A stretch of 64,000 nt of DNA, taken from the NCBI RefSeq assembly GCF_018199995.1, contig NZ_CP073578.1, positions 1,922,001 to 1,986,000 of the forward strand, written 5' to 3'. How positions within the stretch are numbered: the first letter of the stretch is position 1; the number at the start of each line of letters is the position of its first letter. The DNA is from Photobacterium sp. GJ3. GTDB lineage: Bacteria > Pseudomonadota > Gammaproteobacteria > Enterobacterales > Vibrionaceae. Below are positions 39,405-49,758 of this stretch, one piece after another. The notes under the pieces are model-generated. The model worked only from the letters and a program-made list of their open reading frames with translations. It searched no databases and had not been told where the DNA came from. Made by a program: the position numbers and the translations under genes.

Positions 39405-39430
39405 ACGGGGTCAGCACTGGCCCCGTTTTT
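39405..39430 (+). terminator. Terminator of the mfd-csiV transcript
   Basis: ACGGGG and CCCCGT pair (with further partial pairing inside) followed by TTTTT, 8 bases past the csiV stop. Confidence 0.8.
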
Positions 39431-39457
39431 GATTCAGTGAATGCCGCAGGAACTCAG

Positions 39458-40021
39458 ATGAAACTGGATATCGAACTCACCTCGCCTCGCCTCTACCTGC
39501 GCCCCTATAAACTGGCCGATCTGGAAGCCCATCTGTCTGCCGTGCTGGAGTCCTACAAAGATTTATCTCCCTGGGTCGAATGGTGTCATGCCAATTACAA
39601 TCAGCAAGATGCTCATGCCTGGATTTCTGCCTCCCAGATGAACTGGAAACTGGATAATGGCTATGAGCTGGCCATTTTCACGCGTCATCATGACCACTTT
39701 ATCGGCACAGTTTGCCTCAATAATCTCTCTCAGCTGACCAACGCGGCAGAGCTGGGTTACTGGATCCGCAGCAGCAGCCACCAGCAGGGATTTGCTCAGG
39801 AAGCGATTCATTCCCTGGCCCGTTTTGCGTTTGATACCCTTGCCCTGACCCGGCTTGAGATTGTGATGCATCCGGGGAATCTGGCGAGCCAGCGGACCGC
39901 AGCACGATGTGGTGCCCACTATGAATCATTGAGCCGTAATCGGATTTACAGCCGCGGACAAGCCAGAGACGGCCTTGTTTATGCGCTGATCCCAGAGGAT
40001 TTATCCAAGCCCAGACCTTAA
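39458..40021 (+). CDS. GNAT acetyltransferase, RimJ/RimL type
   Basis: A 187-residue protein with the RimJ/RimL layout: LTSPRLYLRPYKLADLEAHL at the start, LGYWIRSSSHQQGFAQEAI (acetyl-CoA loop region) and LTRLEIVMHPGNLASQRTA near the end. It probably acetylates a protein N-terminus or a small amine; the acceptor is unknown. ATG at 39458 has GCAGGAAC before it and is preferred over a GTG at 39437. Confidence 0.82.
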   Translation: MKLDIELTSPRLYLRPYKLADLEAHLSAVLESYKDLSPWVEWCHANYNQQDAHAWISASQMNWKLDNGYELAIFTRHHDHFIGTVCLNNLSQLTNAAELGYWIRSSSHQQGFAQEAIHSLARFAFDTLALTRLEIVMHPGNLASQRTAARCGAHYESLSRNRIYSRGQARDGLVYALIPEDLSKPRP

Positions 40022-40126
40022 AAACACGCTCGAAAAACACTTCAAAAACAATCATGAGAGATCAACAAAGCCGTGTATTTCAGCTAGAATTGGCCTCAGT
40101 CAATCCGTCATCAGGTAGGAAATTCT

Positions 40127-40600
40127 GTGTCAAAAATCATTATTGCGATCATCATTATCGGCTTGGGTATTTTTTTCTTCCAGCGCAGCCAGAATAATAA
40201 ACAAGCCGCGCAGCAAAATATTGAAGAAGGGAAAGCCTTCCTGGACGCCAACAAACAGCAGGAAAGCGTCCAGACCACAGCATCCGGCCTGCAGTATCTG
40301 GTCCTTCAGGAAGGCACCGGGACGGTACATCCGAAAGCATCAGATAAAGTGACGGTTCACTACCATGGCACGCTGATCGACGGGACCGTATTCGACAGTT
40401 CGGTTGAGCGGGGTGAGCCCATCGCCTTTGGTCTGAATCAGGTCATCAAGGGCTGGACAGAAGGGTTGCAGCTGATGGTTGAGGGCGAAAAAGTCCGCCT
40501 GTTTATTCCGGCAGAACTGGCTTATGGCAACCGCGGTGTGGGTAAAATCGGACCGGGTTCGGTGCTGATCTTTGATGTGGAACTGCTGAAAATCAACTAA
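40127..40600 (+). CDS. FKBP-type peptidyl-prolyl isomerase, membrane-anchored
   Basis: A 157-residue protein: one N-terminal membrane anchor (IIIAIIIIGLGIFFFQ), a short linker with GLQYLVLQEGTG, and an FKBP domain (VHYHGTLIDGTVFDSSVERG, IKGWTEGLQLM, PAELAYGNRGVGKIGPGSVL). It should catalyse proline isomerisation in the periplasm, facing outward from the inner membrane. The start is GTG at 40127 with TAGGA before it. It is transcribed alone, convergent with ndh. Confidence 0.9.
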   Translation: MSKIIIAIIIIGLGIFFFQRSQNNKQAAQQNIEEGKAFLDANKQQESVQTTASGLQYLVLQEGTGTVHPKASDKVTVHYHGTLIDGTVFDSSVERGEPIAFGLNQVIKGWTEGLQLMVEGEKVRLFIPAELAYGNRGVGKIGPGSVLIFDVELLKIN

Positions 40601-40642
40601 GCTTTCTGTCTGCAAGACAATCAGTTTCAAACTGAAAGCCAT

Positions 40643-40673
40643 AAAAAAACCGCCGAGCCCGGCGGTTTTTTTT
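40643..40673. terminator. Bidirectional terminator between the FKBP gene and ndh
   Basis: An A7 run, CCGCCG, the loop AGCC, CGGCGG, then T8. A strong intrinsic terminator in both directions between convergent genes. Confidence 0.93.
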
Positions 40674-40693
40674 GTTTCTGACACTGAAGGCAA

Positions 40694-41983
40694 TCAGTGC
40701 AGTTTCAGATTCGGCCTCAGCACCCGGTTAATCCGTCCAACCAGCATCATCAGGCTGGTTTTGAAGAATCCGTGCAGCGCGATATGGTGCATCCGGTACA
40801 GGGAGATATACATCACCCGGGCAATCCGGCCTTCAATCATCATTGAGCCTTTGGTCAGGTTCCCCATCAGGCTGCCGACGGTCGAAAAACGGCTCAGAGA
40901 AACCAGAGAACCATGATCCACAAACACATAAGGCTTTTGCTGTCTGTCGGTCAGTTTGGCCACGATGTTCGAGAAGCAGCGGCTCGCCATCTGGTGCGCG
41001 GATTGCGCACGCGGTGGAACCAGTGTGCCGTCTTTCTGGGTACAGGCTGCCAGATCACCAATGACATAAATGTCTTCATCACGTGTGGTTTGCAGCGTGT
41101 CCTTCACAACCAACTGGTTAATCCGGTTCGTTTCTAGTCCCGCAATCTCTTTCATGAAATCCGGCGCTTTGATCCCCGCAGCCCAGACCATCAGCTGTGC
41201 CGGAATATGCTCGCCGTCTTTGGTGGTCAGGCCGTTTTCATCCGCTTTGGTGACCATGGTTGCTGTGTGAACCGTGACACCCAGTTTGGTCAGCTCGCTG
41301 TGCGCAGCAGAAGAAATACGCGGAGGTAAAGCAGGCAGAATCCGCTCACCCGCTTCAATCAGATTGACATTCAGACGGGAGCTGTCCAGATCGCCAAACC
41401 CATACAGACGCAGCTCCTTCACAGCATTGTGCAGTTCAGCAGACAGTTCCACACCGGTCGCACCTGCCCCCACAATGGCAATATCTACTGTTTTCTGCGC
41501 TTTATTGGCATGAAGTTTCAGGAACTGGTTGTTCATTTCAGTTCTGAATCTGTGCGCCTGCTCAGGGCTGTCGAGGAAAATACAGTGTTCGCGGACACCC
41601 GGGGTATTGAAGTCATTACATTTCGAGCCAATCGCCAGCACCAGAATATCGTATGCCAGTTCACGCTCCGGGATCAGCAATTCCCCATCTTCGTCATACA
41701 AAGGATGCAGCGTAATCACTTTGCGTTCGCGGTCGATGTCTTTCAACATGCCCAGCTGAAAATCAAAATGATGGTTTTTCGCGTGGGCACGGTAGCTCAA
41801 CGCATCAACGCCCTCATCCAGGGATCCCGTCGCCACTTCGTGCAACAATGGCTTCCAGAGATGGCTGCTGTTTTTATCGACCAGTGTGACGTTCGCTTTG
41901 CCCTTTCGACCCAGCGTTCGCCCCAATTTAGTGACCAACTCCAGGCCACCTGCACCGCCTCCAACTACGATGATTCTCGTCAC
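40694..41983 (-). CDS. ndh: NADH:ubiquinone oxidoreductase, non-proton-pumping (NDH-2)
   Basis: A 429-residue flavoprotein. The N-terminal FAD fold has [16 protein letters not shown]; the second Rossmann motif is [19 protein letters not shown] (about residue 168); [18 protein letters not shown] and [19 protein letters not shown] follow. C-terminal amphipathic helices ([21 protein letters not shown]) bind the membrane. It passes electrons from NADH to quinone. It is the usual neighbour of ycfP. Confidence 0.95.
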   Translation of the reverse strand: MTRIIVVGGGAGGLELVTKLGRTLGRKGKANVTLVDKNSSHLWKPLLHEVATGSLDEGVDALSYRAHAKNHHFDFQLGMLKDIDRERKVITLHPLYDEDGELLIPERELAYDILVLAIGSKCNDFNTPGVREHCIFLDSPEQAHRFRTEMNNQFLKLHANKAQKTVDIAIVGAGATGVELSAELHNAVKELRLYGFGDLDSSRLNVNLIEAGERILPALPPRISSAAHSELTKLGVTVHTATMVTKADENGLTTKDGEHIPAQLMVWAAGIKAPDFMKEIAGLETNRINQLVVKDTLQTTRDEDIYVIGDLAACTQKDGTLVPPRAQSAHQMASRCFSNIVAKLTDRQQKPYVFVDHGSLVSLSRFSTVGSLMGNLTKGSMMIEGRIARVMYISLYRMHHIALHGFFKTSLMMLVGRINRVLRPNLKLH

Positions 41984-42083
41984 AGTCTTTTCCTCTAGTT
42001 TTTATAAATTTTGTACAAACCAGCAGAGCAGCGCTCTGCCAGCTATGAATCTGACTGACGTAGAGTGGTTCAGGTGATAACTG

Positions 42084-42656
42084 TCATTCACCTGCAGAGG
42101 GAGAGGCATATACGCAATTCGTTGCTTTAAACTGCTTTATTCTTTGTAAGTGCTGGGAGATTTTTTTGAATTTATGCGTTTGAGTCTCGTCCCAGATCAC
42201 CTGGTAATATGCGTCCAATGTTCTGTTTGTTGATAGATTATCTAACACTTCATCTTCGGTTGAAAGTATACAGAGACACTTCCCTGCATTTTTTTCCCGA
42301 AAATCAGCGACACATTTGGTTGCAATATCCGCGTACTCTTCCGGACGATCAATTTTACCCTGCATCATTGCTTCAGGATGTAAATTCGGGTTAAAGATCA
42401 CTTGCTTAATCCCACAGAGAAAACCGATTCGTTCTGCCCAGTAGCCCCCTAACCCGACACCACAGATGAGCGGAGACGGATCCTCGCTGGCAGAAATCAG
42501 CTTATCCACTTCCTTTAATAGATGTTGCATATCGTGCTTGGGATGGAATGTACTGTAAGTGACTGCCCGAACATCCGGATCGATGAACTGAAGTTGCAGT
42601 ACTTTTTCATGGTTGCCCGGGCTGGTCGAATCGAATCCATGCAAATAGATAATCAC
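42084..42656 (-). CDS. ycfP: YcfP-family alpha/beta hydrolase-like protein
   Basis: A 190-residue protein nearly colinear with E. coli Ycf[21 protein letters not shown] start, then [40 protein letters not shown] and [15 protein letters not shown]. The fold is alpha/beta-hydrolase-like; the usual nucleophile elbow reads GVGLGG without Ser, so esterase activity is doubtful. The start is GTG at 42656 with GAGGAGA before it; ATG further upstream would add 30 unrelated residues. It is in the conserved thiK-ycfP-ndh neighbourhood. Confidence 0.9.
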   Translation of the reverse strand: MIIYLHGFDSTSPGNHEKVLQLQFIDPDVRAVTYSTFHPKHDMQHLLKEVDKLISASEDPSPLICGVGLGGYWAERIGFLCGIKQVIFNPNLHPEAMMQGKIDRPEEYADIATKCVADFREKNAGKCLCILSTEDEVLDNLSTNRTLDAYYQVIWDETQTHKFKKISQHLQRIKQFKATNCVYASPSAGE

Positions 42657-42749
42657 AGTGATCTCCTCAGATAACTGAAAAAACTTGGAACCATGACTAT
42701 ACGAAAACGCCCCCATTAACCACAACAAAAATATGGTTATAGACATTCA

Positions 42750-43604
42750 TTACTGCTGGATCAGCACAGCAATGTCTTTTCGGATTTCAGTGAGCTTATC
42801 GATGAAATGCTGACGCTGCCTGGCAGACAGACTTTGGTTCAGGCGGGTCAGTAATTCAAATCTGCGCTGAAGGTAGCGATCAAACTGAAACTGAACCGGC
42901 GCATACCGGAATGCAACCATATCCTGCAGTAGTTTTTCCAGTTTCCCCTGAAACTCCGGTCGGTGACGCTCTGTCATCAACTGCTGCCATTGCTGATACA
43001 GGCCCTGACGAACCGAGAAAAATACAGGTTCGATCTCCAACTGATACTGCGCCAGTTCCGCAATCATGGCCGACTGTTCGTCGGTCAGTGAACCAATCCA
43101 TTCCCGGCTGATTTTCTCAAACCGGGTCCGGTAACGCTTGAGTTTCTCTTCCTGAGTCAGTTTTTCACGCTTCGTCCGTAACTCATCCAGATCCTGGTTC
43201 ACCTTGGTATTGATTTGCTCGACCTGAATGTTGCTGAGATACCGCAGCAGGTTGCTCACAGGCGGCGTAAACACCGTAATGCTGTCCTCTCCCAGCCCCG
43301 TGAAACTGTGATGATAGCCTTCAATCTGAGCCGTCGTCATTGGCTGCGCTAAGTCACGCTGTAACGCTGTGATCTCTTGGTGGACTCTGGGCAGTTCTTG
43401 CCGGCGGTGGATCGCTTGTGCTTGCCGGAACTCTTGAATAAACCTGGACTCCTGAGCGGATGTCAGGCTGACATAATCGTCCAGATACCACGGAATCCAA
43501 TAATCCATGGTGTTATAGGCAAGCCGGGCGACGCAGGCAGATATCAGGAAAACAGACAAGGAAAGGATCAGCAGTCTTTGCCATACAGAACGGAACTCAG
43601 GCAC
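42750..43604 (-). CDS. DUF6279-type lipoprotein
   Basis: A 284-residue protein. GTG at 43604 has GGAGG eight bases before it and gives a lipoprotein signal (LLILSLSVFLISAC). The mature part (YNTMDYWIPWYLDDYVSLTS start) is helical and charged, as in DUF6279 lipoproteins of unknown role. It stands between thiK and ycfP, where enterics have nagZ. A long upstream in-frame extension to 43784 has no ribosome site and overlaps thiK on the same strand, so it was dropped. Confidence 0.8.
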   Translation of the reverse strand: MPEFRSVWQRLLILSLSVFLISACVARLAYNTMDYWIPWYLDDYVSLTSAQESRFIQEFRQAQAIHRRQELPRVHQEITALQRDLAQPMTTAQIEGYHHSFTGLGEDSITVFTPPVSNLLRYLSNIQVEQINTKVNQDLDELRTKREKLTQEEKLKRYRTRFEKISREWIGSLTDEQSAMIAELAQYQLEIEPVFFSVRQGLYQQWQQLMTERHRPEFQGKLEKLLQDMVAFRYAPVQFQFDRYLQRRFELLTRLNQSLSARQRQHFIDKLTEIRKDIAVLIQQ

Positions 43605-43653
43605 GCAAACCTCCTTCAGCAGGCAGATGAAACTGAAAAGGCGGGCTGACAAG

Positions 43654-44511
43654 TCAGGCGATAAGCTTGGCCAGATACGTGTGAGCTTCAAGACGATAAG
43701 ACTCATCTTGCCAGAGATGTGCGCCAGCATAATACCAAAGCATAGCCAAGAAATCGCACCAGGGAAGCCATTGCTGCACGGCATTTGAGACAGTCACTTC
43801 ATCGTATCCGGCAAGCTGCGCATAGATAATGGCAGCAGCTTTTGCATCCAGCTCGTTGGCCTGAATCGTCAGCGCCAGATCCAGCATAGGATCCCCGGCT
43901 GCAGCATACTCCCAGTCGATCACAGCGAGCTGACTGTCCGGACGCCGGATCAGATTATAAAATCCCAGATCATGATGGCAGCAGGTTTGCGGAAATAAAC
44001 GATCCGGAATCTGCTGAAAAAATCGCTGGCAAACTGAGTTGAGCGGGGCGCTTTTATCCGACGGCTGAATCGAAGCCAGATAATGTCCGGCCTTTTGTCT
44101 GACATCCAGTGCCCACTGAGGGGCCGAAAGACAATGAACCCGATACAGCAATTGCATGAGTTCTTCAGTCGCTGGTGGTTGCGTGAGTACCTGCCCTTCG
44201 ATCCATTCCACCAGAATGCCGTGCCGGTTTTCAGCCAGTGCAGCCGGTGCAATGCCGCTGGAGTGAATAGCTGCCAGTAGCTGAAATTCATGATGCCGGT
44301 GAACCCCAAAAGCACGACTGATCGGACTGTCTGGACGCCAGACGGCTTCCACTAGCGTCGTTTCAGGCGCATCCAAATGGGGGGAAGTGTTTAATGTGAG
44401 GTGCCAGCATCGGTTACTGAGCCCGCCACTCAATGGGCGGGCGCAGCGTACTTCATAGCCAGCAAGACGGGAGAATGGAAACGCTCCCGCAGAAGAATGG
44501 CCGGAAGACAC
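43654..44511 (-). CDS. thiK: Thiamine kinase-like phosphotransferase ThiK
   Basis: A 285-residue choline-kinase/APH-type kinase. PLSGGLSNRCWHL forms the nucleotide loop; the catalytic loop is CCHHDLGFYNLIR and the metal-binding motif is LAVIDWEYAAAGDP (about residue 200). It is in the ThiK slot after lpoB, as in E. coli, and probably phosphorylates thiamine. The start is GTG at 44511, directly after the lpoB stop (TAAGTG), so it is translationally coupled. Confidence 0.82.
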   Translation of the reverse strand: MSSGHSSAGAFPFSRLAGYEVRCARPLSGGLSNRCWHLTLNTSPHLDAPETTLVEAVWRPDSPISRAFGVHRHHEFQLLAAIHSSGIAPAALAENRHGILVEWIEGQVLTQPPATEELMQLLYRVHCLSAPQWALDVRQKAGHYLASIQPSDKSAPLNSVCQRFFQQIPDRLFPQTCCHHDLGFYNLIRRPDSQLAVIDWEYAAAGDPMLDLALTIQANELDAKAAAIIYAQLAGYDEVTVSNAVQQWLPWCDFLAMLWYYAGAHLWQDESYRLEAHTYLAKLIA

Positions 44512-45102
44512 TTACCAGCCCAGCAGGCGCTTGGCTTCCTGCTTCCGGATTTCTGTTTCGTCAGCCCACTCAATCAGACCGCTTTCCAGATCCATCAGAC
44601 GCATGGTCATTTTGTAGTACACATCTTTGTCACTACCCGCCTGTTTCACAATGCTCGACAGATTGCCGTACAGCATGTACTGCGCGCCGACCATCTTACC
44701 AAACTGAATCGCCGTGCTCTGGTTCACCAGCTCATCGTTATTCTGGAAGTTCAGTTGCTTGCGCACTGACTCAACCCGCGTCATATCCACAAAACGGAAT
44801 TTGCCCGAGTTCAGGAGCTTGGTACTGATCGAATCGGTCACCGATTCCGTATCAATGTGCTCGCTGGTTTTATTTTTAATGCTTTCGACAAAAATAATCG
44901 GACGCTTGCCCGCGGTAATCGCACCCACCGAGCCGGAAGACAGCATGCTGTCGGTCATATCTTCGGCAATTTTCTGCAGATCACTGGAGCCGAATTCAAC
45001 CGTAGTCGTCTCGATGGACTGAGCATCACCGTAAGTGACCTGTTTTGCACAGCCACCCATGAGAGCAGCTACACCCATTAAAGCAATGACGCGTTTATTC
45101 AT
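44512..45102 (-). CDS. lpoB: Penicillin-binding protein activator LpoB
   Basis: A 196-residue outer-membrane lipoprotein: signal and lipobox MGVAALMGGCAKQ, then a LpoB domain (FVESIKNKTSEHIDTESVTD, SGKFRFVD, GAQYMLYGNLSSI). In E. coli it activates PBP1b from the outer membrane. It is between ycfL and thiK, as in enterics. ATG at 45102 follows AAGGG. Confidence 0.92.
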   Translation of the reverse strand: MNKRVIALMGVAALMGGCAKQVTYGDAQSIETTTVEFGSSDLQKIAEDMTDSMLSSGSVGAITAGKRPIIFVESIKNKTSEHIDTESVTDSISTKLLNSGKFRFVDMTRVESVRKQLNFQNNDELVNQSTAIQFGKMVGAQYMLYGNLSSIVKQAGSDKDVYYKMTMRLMDLESGLIEWADETEIRKQEAKRLLGW

Positions 45103-45178
45103 TTCTGACCCTTAATCGGTTTTCTTTTCATTTTGGATGTTGAGGATGGACCAAACCTATCAGCCCAGCCTGATTCTG

Positions 45179-45574
45179 TTACCAGGTCGTGGTGGCTTCA
45201 CGAATATAGATCCGGTAGTTTTCCGCATCAGGCGTCTTTGCCATGGCTTTGATTGTCATGGTGTCTTTGCCATGCAGCACAAACTGACGCCACGGACTGT
45301 CGCTGCCATTCACTTCCAAACCTTTGCCATCATACCAGTAAAAGCGGTATTGCAGCTTAATGTCTCCGTCAACCTTACTGACCACAGGAACACCCGCCAT
45401 CAGCAGACCATTTTCACGGGAGACCGCAGCCTGCTCGATCCCAATCTGGCTGGCCAGATGCGGGTTGGCAATCACAACATGCTGATTGCTGCTATCGATA
45501 CTGATTCCCGACGTTGTCGTACGTGCACAAGCTGTCATCAGCAGCGCAACACAAATTGCTATCACATATTTCAT
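45179..45574 (-). CDS. ycfL: YcfL-type lipoprotein
   Basis: A 131-residue protein with a lipobox (VALLMTAC) and a DUF1425/YcfL body (NPHLASQIGIEQAAVSRENG, then LQYRFYWYDGKGLEV). It starts at 45574 with an ideal AGGAGG site that also codes the end of the preceding gene; its ATG overlaps that gene's stop by one base. The role is unknown, but the gene is always near lpoB. Confidence 0.87.
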   Translation of the reverse strand: MKYVIAICVALLMTACARTTTSGISIDSSNQHVVIANPHLASQIGIEQAAVSRENGLLMAGVPVVSKVDGDIKLQYRFYWYDGKGLEVNGSDSPWRQFVLHGKDTMTIKAMAKTPDAENYRIYIREATTTW

Positions 45575-46971
45575 CAGTTTCCTCCTAGTAGCACTGACCA
45601 GCCATTCATGGTTTGCCCCTGACGAGACACCCAAACGAAAGTCGTTCGACCTTGTTTGATCTCCGCTTCCACGGATTGCCCCTGCCATTGAATAAGATGG
45701 CTGCCAGGCATTAAATCTTCCTGATACAAAGCCACTTGTGCAGGCAAGCTCTGCCAGCTTCGTGTATCAGGCTGTTCTGTAAGCGTATTGAATATGTTCG
45801 CGAGCGCATTGCCAAGTTCATCACCGTTCTGTGCTGCGGCCTGACGGAATTGATCTTTTGCAATCACCCGCAAAGCTTGACGTAAGACTCTGGCCGGCAT
45901 GGCTTCATTCAGACTTTGCCGGGCCATTTGCGTCACATTGGCCAGTGGCGTCGCCTTCAGCGGACGCCCATCCATCACCATCGGCCCCGGCAAAACCATG
46001 GGTCGCGGTGGGTAATGCGGCAATGCCATGTTATAGAGCACATTTTGGCCGTTACTCTGATAAACCCAGAGAGGTGCCCGCCAGCCTTCAGGCGCCTGCA
46101 CGACACCCTGCTCATCTAAAATAATCAGGCGACCAGTTGTACTCGGGGGTGATTGCCAAGGGCCATATTTTCGGGTCAGCAGCTGTAAATCATCTTTCAT
46201 ATCGAGCCGGACAGCCAGTCGCTGAACGGCTTGCGCAACATAGTCGTTATCGGGCGCAACTGCCAGTGCACGCTTATAATCGATATAAGCATCACTCAGG
46301 CTGCCATCGGCTTCATAAAGCATGCCTGACAGATAAAACAGATACCCATTCTGAACAGCAGATAATGTCTTCCCTGCCCCCGGATAACGGGATAACACGG
46401 CGCCGATATTGTCGGAAAGCCCTTCGCTGTCCATGCGTTCTTCTGCGGCCGCAAGCTCTGATTCCCGCCGCTTTTTCGCCGCTTCCTGGACCCGATTCGC
46501 CCGGCGGACTTCGACCAGTGCAGCATTGAGATCATGTTTCTGAATGTAGTTCAGCGACAAGTATAAATGCAAAAAACCCAGTTCGTAATCAGAGGCTTGG
46601 TAGGTGATCATGTTGTCGTTGGTAAACAGAGAACCGGCCTGATTCAACCCTTCTGAGATTTGAATTTCAGCCGCATCTTCCTGCACTCTGACGGCAAGAT
46701 CGGATTGCTGAAAAGCCGACAGGCTCTCGGGATAATCCCGCAACAAAAAATTCAGCCGGCCTTTTTCCATGCCATCCAGAATTGGCCCTGCAATATCATC
46801 CGGCAGCACATCCAGCGCCTGCTGATACTGGCCCTGACCCAGAGCTGCACGACTTTCCGAAGTACTGGCACTGTAATGACTGAACAGGCCGCGACCCGAT
46901 AAATTGGCACAGCCCGAAAGCATATAAACGCAAAAGAAGACACATGTTGTCCGCAGGAAAAGTTTGTTCAT
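45574..46971 (-). CDS. COG3014-type lipoprotein with TPR-like region
   Basis: A 465-residue lipoprotein (VFFCVYMLSGCANL). The N-terminal half is TPR-like (GQYQQALDVL, LHLYLSLNYIQKHDLNAALVEVRRA, GSLSDAYIDYKRALAVAPDN). The C-terminal part (ATPLANVTQMARQSLNEAMPA onward) is shared with COG3014 proteins found before ycfL/lpoB in Vibrionaceae. It is probably outer-membrane and linked to envelope growth through its neighbours; this is inferred. The end overlaps ycfL, so it shares its transcript. Confidence 0.82.
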   Translation of the reverse strand: MNKLFLRTTCVFFCVYMLSGCANLSGRGLFSHYSASTSESRAALGQGQYQQALDVLPDDIAGPILDGMEKGRLNFLLRDYPESLSAFQQSDLAVRVQEDAAEIQISEGLNQAGSLFTNDNMITYQASDYELGFLHLYLSLNYIQKHDLNAALVEVRRANRVQEAAKKRRESELAAAEERMDSEGLSDNIGAVLSRYPGAGKTLSAVQNGYLFYLSGMLYEADGSLSDAYIDYKRALAVAPDNDYVAQAVQRLAVRLDMKDDLQLLTRKYGPWQSPPSTTGRLIILDEQGVVQAPEGWRAPLWVYQSNGQNVLYNMALPHYPPRPMVLPGPMVMDGRPLKATPLANVTQMARQSLNEAMPARVLRQALRVIAKDQFRQAAAQNGDELGNALANIFNTLTEQPDTRSWQSLPAQVALYQEDLMPGSHLIQWQGQSVEAEIKQGRTTFVWVSRQGQTMNGWSVLLGGN

Positions 46972-47042
46972 TCGATCCTGTCTGTTGAATAGCAGCCGTC
47001 ATACGCTTTGACAGACGACTGCCCAGTCCATTTTTTTAAACT

Positions 47043-47393
47043 TTAACCAACCAGCATTGGCCCCAGCGGACGTCCACCCAATAAATGCATATGGACGTGG
47101 TACACTTCCTGACCACCGTGAGGATTACAATTGACGATCAGGCGGTAGCCGTTCTCGGCAATGCCTTCTGCTTCTGCCAGTTTGCGTGCAACCGTAAATA
47201 AACGCCCCATCATTGCTTCGTCATCCGCTTCCACATGATTGACCGTTGGGATCAGCTTATTCGGAATGATCAGGATATGGCTGGGTGCACGCGGATTAAT
47301 ATCCCGAAACGCAGTCACCAGATCGTCCTGATAAACAACATCGGCCGGGATTTCTTTCCGTATAATTTTGCTGAAGATTGTTTCTTCTGCCAT
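47043..47393 (-). CDS. hinT: Purine nucleoside phosphoramidase HinT
   Basis: A 116-residue HIT-family protein: [20 protein letters not shown] start, then [13 protein letters not shown] and the histidine triad HVHMHLLGG. It cleaves AMP-lysine type phosphoramidates. ATG at 47393 has GGAG eight bases upstream; the longer frame to 47456 has no support. It heads the block that continues with the COG3014-type gene, ycfL and lpoB. Confidence 0.95.
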   Translation of the reverse strand: MAEETIFSKIIRKEIPADVVYQDDLVTAFRDINPRAPSHILIIPNKLIPTVNHVEADDEAMMGRLFTVARKLAEAEGIAENGYRLIVNCNPHGGQEVYHVHMHLLGGRPLGPMLVG

Positions 47394-47739
47394 GGCGAGC
47401 TCCATATTCAACGATTTACCAGAGGTGAGTATGCTTGAGGAACGCCAACAGAGCAATATTGAACACCGTTTTAAACAGGATCACAGCCATTTATTTTTTA
47501 CCGGGTTTTGACTTTTGTTATCTCTGGCAAAGTATGTACAGATTGTTTTTCTTTAGTCTCATTGCAAACCAATATGTGATTTTGATGACATCGTCACGGC
47601 TTTTACATCACTTATTTTACGTCGTGAAGTAAACGTTGTATCACTGATCATGACAATAACAAATGAAAGACAAAGCAAAACAGAGCCGCAAGGTATACAG
47701 ACGGTTCATGCTGTACATGTTTTTAGGGACGAGAACGCA
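47394..47739. other. Divergent promoter region between hinT and the chemoreceptor gene
   Basis: About 345 bases with no convincing gene; a 90-base in-frame extension of the chemoreceptor from ATG 47650 lacks a ribosome site. A TTGACT at about 47510 is followed by TATGTA after 19 bases, a poor sigma-70 fit. No clear sigma-28 site was found. Confidence 0.4.
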
Positions 47740-49737
47740 ATGAGAAAACACACCTCTGTAATCAGGCGCATGTATGCAGGATTTGCAATCATGATTGGCC
47801 TGTTCGTCATGACCAGCACCCTGACCTTAATGGAAACAAAAAACATTTTCAGCCAGCTCGAAAATGTCAATACAGAGTCCCTGCCTCTGGTCACAGTTTC
47901 CAGTCAGGCCAATGTCGAGCTTCTGACCGCAGACAAAATCTTCAAGGATTTTCTGACCACCAATGACCCTGCGCAAATGGTGCGTTACGAAGCACAATTT
48001 ACCGAAGCTTATGAGACCTTTCGGCAAACGCTGAAATTGCTGGTGGACACAGCAAAAGATTTTCCGGCACTCAGCAGCCAGTTAGACGCTTTACAGGCAC
48101 TCGAAAGCCGCTATTTTTCTGAAGCTCAGGTCGCAATGACGAATTATCGCGATCAACTGGCCGCTAACGATGCCCGTCAGCAATCCATTCGCCGATTCCA
48201 GCAATTACACCGCGATCTGAATGTAAGAATGAAAGATGTGATAGCAGAGCGGAGTCGTGTTTCAGAGCTGATGATGGCAAAAAGCTATTTCGACAAACTC
48301 AGTCAGACCGAAGCCATTACCTCAGATGCGCTGGCTTCATCGGATGTTGAAACCATCAATGAAGCCATCAAGAACAACAAACGCCTGGTCAATCATCTGA
48401 AAAATGCTTATCGCGCTTTAACGTCGATGAATTCGGATCTCAAGCGCACCTTTGATACGCCAATCGAGCAGTATAATCAGGATATCGGGCAACCCGGCGG
48501 TGTACTGGATGTTCATTTCACTTACATTCAGGCTCAGGAGCGGCTCTATGCCAGCATCACGCAGCTCACGCTTGAAATCAATCAGGCCAATACGCTGCTG
48601 GAAAGTTTTCGCAGTCAGGCCAGAACCGATATGGACAGCGCCATCGCGCAAGCCGGTGAGTTTTATCAGTCCAGCGTGACGCACACAGTTTTGTTAGGGT
48701 GCCTGGCGTCTGCTCTGGCGCTGGTGATTGGCTGGTTTCTGGCAAGAAATGTCCGTCAGCCGCTCGCAGCAACCTTACGGATACTGGAAGCACTGACCGA
48801 CGGCGACATGACCAAACGGATTACCGAGAACAAATTTGTCGAGTTCGAGCAGCTCAGCCACCATATCAATACATTAGCCAACCACTTGCAGCAGCTGTTG
48901 GGCCAGCTCAGTGATGCCTCCACCGAACTCACCCAGGTCGCGACACAGAACCAGTCCACAACCACGGAAACAACCAGCCGTCTCAATGAACAACGGCAAC
49001 AGACAGCATCCGTGGCAACCGCGATGACAGAAATGGAGCACTCTGTTTCTCAGGTGACCCAAAGTGCGCAGCACACTCTGGATAAGGTCAAGCATGTCGC
49101 CTCGGCTGCCTCAACCGGTCGTGACGTCATGGGGCGCAATATTTCAACCACGCATCAGTTATCGTCCCAGTTGGATGACTCAGTTCAGGCCGTCAACCAC
49201 CTGCAACAAATGAGCCGCAATATCGGCAGTATTCTTGATGTGATCCGGAACATCGCTGATCAAACCAACCTGCTTGCGTTGAACGCAGCGATTGAAGCTG
49301 CACGCGCTGGCGATCAGGGACGAGGTTTTGCCGTTGTTGCCGATGAAGTGCGCATTCTGGCGCAGCGGACGACGGATTCAACAGGAGAGATTGAATCCAT
49401 GATTCAGGAACTTCAAACCTCATCCAGCCAGGCGGTCCGGGTCATCGAAAGGTGTGTTCAGGAAATGGAAAACAGCGTCAGTCAGACGTCTGAAGCAAGC
49501 AGTGCCATGGAGGAGATTGAGGCCATCATTATTGAGATCAATGAGATGAGCAGCCAAATCGTTCAGGCGACTGAAGAACAGCGAAGCACAACGGCGAGTA
49601 TTGCCCGCAGTCTGGAGGACATCAGCGAGATTGCCGATGCTAACCTTGCGGCCATGGAAAGTGTCACCGGCGCAAGCCTGAAGCTCGATCATCAGGCGAA
49701 GGAACAAAATGCCTTAGTCCGGCGGTTTAAGCTGTAA
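47740..49737 (+). CDS. Methyl-accepting chemotaxis protein
   Basis: About 665 residues. The first membrane segment ([20 protein letters not shown]) is followed by a roughly 270-residue helical periplasmic sensor. A second membrane segment ([19 protein letters not shown], about residue 316), a HAMP domain ([20 protein letters not shown]), and a cytoplasmic signalling domain follow. The hairpin tip is [17 protein letters not shown] (about residue 505). The start at 47740 has AGGGACGAG before it. The long periplasmic helical bundle suggests a HBM-like sensor; its ligand is unknown. No CheR-binding pentapeptide is seen at the C-terminus. Confidence 0.9.
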   Translation: MRKHTSVIRRMYAGFAIMIGLFVMTSTLTLMETKNIFSQLENVNTESLPLVTVSSQANVELLTADKIFKDFLTTNDPAQMVRYEAQFTEAYETFRQTLKLLVDTAKDFPALSSQLDALQALESRYFSEAQVAMTNYRDQLAANDARQQSIRRFQQLHRDLNVRMKDVIAERSRVSELMMAKSYFDKLSQTEAITSDALASSDVETINEAIKNNKRLVNHLKNAYRALTSMNSDLKRTFDTPIEQYNQDIGQPGGVLDVHFTYIQAQERLYASITQLTLEINQANTLLESFRSQARTDMDSAIAQAGEFYQSSVTHTVLLGCLASALALVIGWFLARNVRQPLAATLRILEALTDGDMTKRITENKFVEFEQLSHHINTLANHLQQLLGQLSDASTELTQVATQNQSTTTETTSRLNEQRQQTASVATAMTEMEHSVSQVTQSAQHTLDKVKHVASAASTGRDVMGRNISTTHQLSSQLDDSVQAVNHLQQMSRNIGSILDVIRNIADQTNLLALNAAIEAARAGDQGRGFAVVADEVRILAQRTTDSTGEIESMIQELQTSSSQAVRVIERCVQEMENSVSQTSEASSAMEEIEAIIIEINEMSSQIVQATEEQRSTTASIARSLEDISEIADANLAAMESVTGASLKLDHQAKEQNALVRRFKL

Positions 49738-49758
49738 GCCGAAAAACAATGCACTGAC

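Noticed and set aside
42657-42746. N-terminal 30-residue extension of ycfP with a membrane-like segment
   Set aside because: The GTG at 42656 has a GAGGAGA ribosome site and gives the known YcfP N-terminus; the extension has neither.
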